A stretch of DNA of 10,392 bases, taken from assembly GCA_028875175.1 (NCBI GenBank), contig JAPPFO010000306.1:1939-12330 (forward strand). Reading direction: 5' to 3'. Made by a program: the position numbers and the translations under genes. The notes under the pieces were generated by a model. The model was not told the origin of the DNA, did no database searches, and worked only from the letters and a program-made list of their open reading frames with translations. Origin of the DNA: Chloroflexota bacterium. Lineage in GTDB: Bacteria; Chloroflexota; UBA11872. This document shows positions 6,625 through 10,392 of this stretch, in pieces. Position 1 is the first letter of the stretch, and each line of letters opens with the position of its first letter.

Positions 6625-7872
6625 CTAAATCCGGGCCCGCTGCCGGCGGGCTGGGGCGGATTCGCCGGCGGCGATGGCGAGGAGGGCGGAGAGGGCGGCG
6701 AAGGCGAGCATGGTGAAGGCGCTGGCGGTGAAGTCGAGGACGTCCACGGCGACGCCGAGACCGAGGGGGGTGAGGGCGACGCCGATATCGCGCAGGAAGG
6801 CGTGGGTGCCGAGGGCGGCGCCCAGACGCTCGCGCGGGGCGCGGTCCACGACGGTTGAGGTAATGGTGGGAATCGCGCCGCCGCCGAGGCCAAAGGCCAA
6901 GCCGAACAGTACATAGGTGGCGGCGTTGCCGGCCTGGCTGACGAGGACGCTGACCAGGCCCATGGCGAGCGCGCTGGGCACGTAGACCCAGAGGCGTCCG
7001 TAGCGATCGGACATGGCGCCGGCGACGATGGCCACGGGGAAGCGCATGAGGGTGGAAAGGGAGATGGCAATGCCGATCAGGAACGGCTGGAGGTTGAGGA
7101 CCTCGCCGCCGAAGAGGGGATAGAAGAAAGCCTTGAAGCCGAAGATGGGGACCGCCAGGGCCATGGCCATGCCGTTGACGAACAGCAGACGGCCGGGCGA
7201 GTAGATCGCGCGGCGGGCGAAGCGCAGGGGGCTTTCAGGTCGGCCGGGGCTAAGTGTGGACGCCTGGGCGGGCGGCGGGTCGTCCTTTACATAACGTTTC
7301 ACCATGAACATCCCGGCCAGGATGGCCAGGACGGTCAGGAGCATGCCGATGCGCCAGTGGGCCAGGGTGGCGACGGCGCCGACGACGACGGGGGAGAGGA
7401 AGCCGCCCATCATGGTGGCGGAGCTAACGGCGCCTAGCATGCGCCCGCGCTCGCGTTCGGGAGCCTGGCGGGCAACGTAGGCCTGGGCGGCAGCGCTGGC
7501 GGTGATGGACCCCGCGCCCTCGACGATGCGGCCGAGCAGGAGCAGCCAGTAGAAGGGCGCCGCAACTGTAAGTATGACGCCGAGGATGGCCAGCGCGCCG
7601 CCGCCGTAGAAGAGGGGATGCAGGCGAATCCGGTCGACCAGGGCCCCCATGGGCAGGTTGATGAGCAGGCGGGCGACGGCAAAGCTGGCAATGAGCGCGG
7701 CGAGGGCCGTTCCGGCAGTGTCCTCGAGATTGAAGTCGCGGCTGATCGGCGCCAGGACCGAGGCGATGGAGCCGTTGCCAAAAGCGACGGCCACGGTAAT
7801 GGCCATGGACGCCAGCACGTCGCGCGGCAGATCCAAGACCGCGAGCCAGGGGAGGCGGCGACGGGGTGGCAT
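6625..7872 (-). CDS. Major facilitator superfamily (MFS) transporter
   Basis: This 415-residue inner-membrane protein has about 12 predicted hydrophobic helices in two halves, separated by a charged cytoplasmic loop at about 191-228. MFS motif A is visible in the loop between helices 2 and 3 (GALVDRIR, 76-83) and its copy in the second half (GAMSDRYGR, 285-293). A conserved LLLGRIVEGAGSI lies in helix 4 (about 111-123). The protein probably uses proton-coupled transport. It is the last gene of a three-gene minus-strand run, 66 bp after the Gfo/Idh gene. I infer uptake of the substrate handled by the two upstream enzymes, but drug-efflux members share this architecture. No clear Shine-Dalgarno precedes the ATG at 7872; a later Met at residue 23 would cut into the first helix. 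The C-terminus is short and Arg-rich. Confidence 0.9.
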   Translation of the reverse strand: MPPRRRLPWLAVLDLPRDVLASMAITVAVAFGNGSIASVLAPISRDFNLEDTAGTALAALIASFAVARLLINLPMGALVDRIRLHPLFYGGGALAILGVILTVAAPFYWLLLLGRIVEGAGSITASAAAQAYVARQAPERERGRMLGAVSSATMMGGFLSPVVVGAVATLAHWRIGMLLTVLAILAGMFMVKRYVKDDPPPAQASTLSPGRPESPLRFARRAIYSPGRLLFVNGMAMALAVPIFGFKAFFYPLFGGEVLNLQPFLIGIAISLSTLMRFPVAIVAGAMSDRYGRLWVYVPSALAMGLVSVLVSQAGNAATYVLFGLAFGLGGGAIPTITSTVVDRAPRERLGAALGTHAFLRDIGVALTPLGLGVAVDVLDFTASAFTMLAFAALSALLAIAAGESAPARRQRARI

Positions 7873-7938
7873 TCAGGGCCGGTCAGGCGTTCGGGTTACG
7901 TGGCCGGTGCGGCGCCTCCGGTACCTGGCGAGGCCTGG

Positions 7939-8952
7939 TCAGTTTTTGACACGGACAACCTGGTTGTCGATGGCGGCATCGTAGCCGGCGAAGACGATTT
8001 GCAGGTTGCGGCGGCCCTCGTCCAGGGTGTGGAGGGGTGGAGCGTCGCCGCGGACGGCATCGGCGAAGCGGCGGAAGATGGGCGTAAAGCCGAGCTCGTC
8101 GGCGTTGGTGCTTTCCAGCACTTCGGTTCGATCACCGGTGTGCAGGACGGCTTCGCCACGGTCAAGGCGGATAGATCCAAGATCGCCGTGAACCTCGGTG
8201 AGGCCGGTGGCGCTGGTGGCGCTCCAGGCGGCGAGAACGATCGAGGTGGCGCCGCTGGCGTGGCCGAGCATGAGGGCGGCGGTGTCGTCCACGTCCTGGT
8301 TCCGCACGTGGGTGCCGACGCGGGCGGAGACGTGGGTGATGGGCGACTGGAGCATGGCTTCGGCGGTGTAGAGGTTGTGGTAGCCGTTGTCGAGCAGGGC
8401 GCCGCCCCCGGCATCCTGGCGGCGGCTGCGCCAGGTCGGGTCGTAGGCGGCCGCGCCCACGTACCAGCCGCTGCCCATGTGCTCCATGCGGAACATAAAG
8501 GGGCGGCCGATGCGTCCGGCTTGGATGGCGGCCAGGGCGGCGGCGGTGCTGGGGCGATTGAGGTAGTTGTGCATGATGCCGGCGGGGATGTCGTGGCGTT
8601 GGACCTCGGCGATGATCTCGTCGGCCTGTTTCAGTGAGGTGGCCAGCGGCTTTTCGCTGAGGAAGGGCGTGCGGGTGCGCGCGGCACCCAGGCAGACGGG
8701 GGCGTGGAAGCGATGAGGCACGGCGATATCCACGGCGTCGACGCGGCCGGAGCGAAGCAAGTCGCGATAGTCCGGGAAACGGGCCTCAGGCGGGACGCCG
8801 AAGCGGTCACCGATGAGGTTGAGGCGCTCGAGCGTGGGGTCGGCCACGGCGGAGACCTGCCAGACGTCCGGCAGGCGCTGTAGAACGGGGGCGTGGCCCT
8901 CTTCCTGGATGCGGCCGCAGCCGATGAGGCCGATACGGAGAGGCGTGGCCAT
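7939..8952 (-). CDS. Gfo/Idh/MocA family NAD(P)-dependent oxidoreductase
   Basis: This 337-residue cytoplasmic dehydrogenase begins with a Rossmann fold, GLIGCGRI at 8-15, then a VADP strand-2 end. The family lysine motif EKP lies at 100-102. In the C-terminal alpha/beta domain, GGGALLDNGYHNLY carries the catalytic-region Asp188 and His192. Family members oxidise or reduce a ring or chain hydroxyl of sugars, cyclitols and sugar acids; inositol 2-dehydrogenase (IolG) is one relative. I chose the ATG at 8952, whose A is shared with the TGA of the upstream gene (TGATG), so the two are probably translationally coupled. A TTG at 8955 is in frame but unlikely. Pairing with an IolE-like protein suggests a two-step inositol-like or 3-keto-sugar pathway; the exact substrate is unknown. 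Confidence 0.95.
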   Translation of the reverse strand: MATPLRIGLIGCGRIQEEGHAPVLQRLPDVWQVSAVADPTLERLNLIGDRFGVPPEARFPDYRDLLRSGRVDAVDIAVPHRFHAPVCLGAARTRTPFLSEKPLATSLKQADEIIAEVQRHDIPAGIMHNYLNRPSTAAALAAIQAGRIGRPFMFRMEHMGSGWYVGAAAYDPTWRSRRQDAGGGALLDNGYHNLYTAEAMLQSPITHVSARVGTHVRNQDVDDTAALMLGHASGATSIVLAAWSATSATGLTEVHGDLGSIRLDRGEAVLHTGDRTEVLESTNADELGFTPIFRRFADAVRGDAPPLHTLDEGRRNLQIVFAGYDAAIDNQVVRVKN

Positions 8953-9800
8953 CAAGCGTTCTCGCCGCCGAGGTCGAAGCCCAGGCGCTCGATGAGGTAG
9001 CGGGAGTTGACCTCGAGGCTCTGGCGCGGGGTGGTCTGCGAGCGGTCGAGTTCAACGGTGAGCCAGCCGTCGTAGTCGGCTTCGCGGGCCACGTCCAGCA
9101 GCGCGGGCAGATCCACGACGCCGGTACCCAGTTCACCGAAAAAGGCGATGCGGGGGGCGTGGTCCTGAGCGCTGGCTACGTCCGGCCTGTCGCCGTCGAG
9201 TTCGGGCACGTAGTCCTTGATGTGCATGTAGGTGAGGATGTCGCGGTAGCTGGAGGCGACTTCCACCGGGTCGTCGCCGGCTTTGGCGATGTGGGCGGGG
9301 TCAAGCGCCAGCTTGACGAGGTCGGTGTCGACGGCGTCGAAGAAGCGCGTTATCTCGTCACGCTGCTCGATGACCGTGTTCCAGTGCGGGTGCATGCCGG
9401 CGACGATGCCCTTGTCGCGAGCGGCGGCGGCGACTTCGCTGACACCGCGGGCAAACCTGGCCAGGTCCTGGGCTGTCGGCGTTCCGGTGCGCTTGCCGGG
9501 ACCCACTACCAGGCGGTCGGATCCCATTTCATGCAAGAAGTCGATGATGGCGAGGTTGTTGGCTATGGCCTCGGCCTGCTGGGCGGGATCGTGCAGCGGA
9601 CCGCCGCCGTAGAGGGCCGATAGGCGCAGGCCGCGGGCCTCCAACATGGCCTGGAAGTCGTGGGCACGGCCGGCGAATTGGGCGACGACGGTTCCGAAGG
9701 TCTCGGTGCCGGCGTAGCCGAAGCTGCCGATGTCGTCGATGGCCTCGACGAGATTGTCGCCCCAGGTGATCTGGTGGCAGGAACAGCGAAAGACGGCCAC
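8952..9800 (-). CDS. Sugar phosphate isomerase/epimerase-like TIM barrel, IolE (inosose dehydratase)-like
   Basis: This 282-residue protein has the xylose-isomerase-like TIM-barrel pattern with features I associate with IolE. These are HQITWGDN near the N-terminus, GYAGTETFG at 28-36, GMHPHWNTVIE at 135-145, LALDPAHIAKAGDDP at 164-178, YMHIKDY at 191-197, GTGVVDLPALL at 225-235 and YDGWLTVELD at 243-252. Likely divalent-metal ligands are Glu145, Asp167, His193 and Glu250. IolE dehydrates 2-keto-myo-inositol; other members of this fold epimerise or isomerise keto-sugars. No other iol genes are seen, so the exact reaction is left open. The start is GTG at 9800, supported by GAGG seven bases upstream (CCTC at 9808-9811 on +). 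It is the first gene of the minus-strand operon and overlaps the next gene by one base. Confidence 0.9.
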   Translation of the reverse strand: MAVFRCSCHQITWGDNLVEAIDDIGSFGYAGTETFGTVVAQFAGRAHDFQAMLEARGLRLSALYGGGPLHDPAQQAEAIANNLAIIDFLHEMGSDRLVVGPGKRTGTPTAQDLARFARGVSEVAAAARDKGIVAGMHPHWNTVIEQRDEITRFFDAVDTDLVKLALDPAHIAKAGDDPVEVASSYRDILTYMHIKDYVPELDGDRPDVASAQDHAPRIAFFGELGTGVVDLPALLDVAREADYDGWLTVELDRSQTTPRQSLEVNSRYLIERLGFDLGGENA

Positions 9801-9833
9801 AGGACAACCTCACGATGTGCGGGCGCGGGAAGG

Positions 9834-9863
9834 CGCCGACGTCGGCGGCGTGAACGTACGTTC
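9834..9863. promoter_or_regulatory. Two adjacent perfect palindromes in the leader of the IolE-like operon
   Basis: CGCCGACGTCGGCG at 9834-9847 is a perfect 14-bp palindrome and GAACGTACGTTC at 9852-9863 is a perfect 12-bp palindrome. They are separated by four bases, with centres 17 bp apart. They sit 34-63 bp upstream of the GTG start of the minus-strand operon, a usual place for operator sites. The second fits the GAAC-N4-GTTC pattern of Gram-positive LexA (DinR) boxes. A local sugar-operon repressor site is the simpler reading. No regulator gene is in the window. Confidence 0.5.
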
Positions 9864-9975
9864 TGTGAGGCCGTGGGGCAACTGGGTGGAGGCAGCCACG
9901 TGTTTGTCGGACTTTGCGATGGGCAATGGGCAGGGAATTGCAGGGTGGGTACGTGGGGTAGGATCGATCAAACGG

Positions 9976-10003
9976 CAGGTCGGCAGATGCGTTTGCCAAC
10001 CTG
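9976..10003. repeat. Imperfect inverted repeat in the divergent intergenic region
   Basis: CAGGTCGGCA (9976-9985) and TGCCAACCTG (9994-10003) are inverted copies matching at 9 of 10 positions around the 8-base spacer GATGCGTT. As minus-strand RNA the mismatch becomes a G-U pair, giving a full 10-bp stem. It lies 43 bp before the ATG of the 58-residue gene and 175 bp before the sugar-operon start. It could be an operator for either gene or a structured leader element. The surrounding spacer (9801-10046, 246 bp) holds no gene I can support. Confidence 0.45.
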
Positions 10004-10046
10004 ACCGGGGGCGGTGAAATCGAAGCAGTTTCCGAGGAGGGAAACC

Positions 10047-10223
10047 ATGAGCACCGCCTCATACGAGCAAAGACTCAGCGTCGTTGAAGCCGAGCGCAAG
10101 CACCTGGCAACGAAGGCCGACTTGCATGCCCTGGAGACTAGGCTCACCCGATGGATCGACGGACTGGGCTTTGGCGTGGTTGGGACGCTGATTGCCGTCC
10201 TGGTGGACCGGTTTGCGGGGTAG
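10047..10223 (+). CDS. Small coiled-coil protein with one C-terminal membrane helix
   Basis: This 58-residue protein starts at an ATG with a near-ideal Shine-Dalgarno, AGGAGGG at 10035-10041, five bases upstream. An in-frame GTG at 10014 lacks such a site and is rejected. Residues 5-36 form a charged, heptad-like helix (EQRLSVVEAERKHLATKADL, then HALETRLTR). Residues about 39-53 (GLGFGVVGTLIAVLV) form one hydrophobic segment, followed by the short end DRFAG. This matches the general layout of many small bacterial proteins with an 'ATKADL..LE.R' coil and a tail anchor, usually annotated as hypothetical; some resemble phage holin-associated (XhlA-like) or DUF1640-like proteins. It probably oligomerises at the membrane. 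It is divergent from the sugar operon; no phage genes are visible. Function unknown. Confidence 0.8.
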   Translation: MSTASYEQRLSVVEAERKHLATKADLHALETRLTRWIDGLGFGVVGTLIAVLVDRFAG

Positions 10224-10392
10224 TTCCGGTACGTAGCAGCAGGTCCGGCCGCGTCGGGTTTCTACGCCGGTCGCGTCTGGTAGCTGACCATCGGACGCCA
10301 GCTTCCGTCACGAGCGAGGCGGCTCGACGGTTGAGAAGGTGAGCGTCCAGACTGCCGGCACGGCCGGGGTCTCAGATGAGGATCGCTAGTCC
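10224..10392. other. Right-edge stretch with no supported gene
   Basis: No frame here has a start codon plus ribosome-binding site or a recognisable motif. A minus-strand frame is open from the window edge to a TAG at 10262-10264 (about 43 codons, ending SYQTRPA). It could be the end of a gene entering from the right, but nothing identifies it. I see no terminator hairpin with a T-run behind the small membrane-protein gene. Confidence 0.4.

Noticed and set aside
7618..8637. Plus-strand open frame of about 339 codons
   Set aside because: It is antisense to the MFS and Gfo/Idh genes, Gly/Val/Ala-rich by base composition, with no motif.
9938..9964. Sigma70-like promoter TTGCAG ... TAGGAT for the small membrane-protein gene
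   Set aside because: The spacer is only 15 bp and the -35 matches the consensus at three of six positions; too weak to annotate.
10014..10046. GTG start adding 11 residues to the small membrane protein
   Set aside because: The AGGAGGG site sits directly upstream of the ATG at 10047, whereas the GTG has no such site and the added residues include the Shine-Dalgarno itself.

Overview
This is a GC-rich bacterial chromosomal window with no rRNA, tRNA, CRISPR array or insertion sequence that I can recognise. Gene density, heavy G/C use at third codon positions and the mix of a UvrA, small-molecule dehydrogenases and a sugar-type operon suit a free-living, high-GC bacterium. The UvrA has a C-K-N-G-H first zinc knuckle, close to the C-P-N-G-H form I know from high-GC Gram-positives. 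Actinomycetota or Chloroflexota are my best guesses, but this is inference only.

Left part (1-2650): the 3' end of a DNA-3-methyladenine glycosylase I gene (tag), then a small VOC/glyoxalase-fold protein that appears to lack the usual metal ligands, both on +. They converge on a HicB-like protein on - that has no visible HicA partner. Upstream of it, also on -, lies a 451-residue NAD(P)-dependent dehydrogenase of the homoserine-dehydrogenase-like family with a C-terminal SAF domain (COG4091 type). That family includes the alternative DXP reductoisomerase DRL, so its substrate is open.

Middle (2790-6577): a complete uvrA on +, divergent from the SAF dehydrogenase across 139 bp, followed 23 bp later by a classical short-chain dehydrogenase on +. 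A small hairpin in the 47-bp convergent gap that follows may end transcription from both sides.

Right part (6625-9800, all on -): a compact catabolic operon, transcribed right to left. It encodes an IolE-like sugar isomerase/dehydratase (GTG start), a Gfo/Idh/MocA dehydrogenase whose ATG overlaps the upstream TGA by one base, and an MFS transporter. Together they look like uptake, oxidation and isomerisation or dehydration of a cyclitol, sugar or sugar acid. The leader of this operon carries two adjacent perfect palindromes, and an imperfect inverted repeat lies further upstream. A 58-residue coiled-coil plus single-membrane-helix protein is encoded divergently on + (10047-10223).

The least expected property is compositional. 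The + strand is strongly C-rich from the left edge to about 6.6 kb and strongly G-rich from there to the right. This holds whichever strand the genes lie on, so the skew inverts sharply at the SDR/MFS boundary. I see no clearly novel defence or mobile system; the best leads are this skew inversion, the operator-like palindromes and the uncertain substrates of the SAF dehydrogenase and the IolE-like operon.
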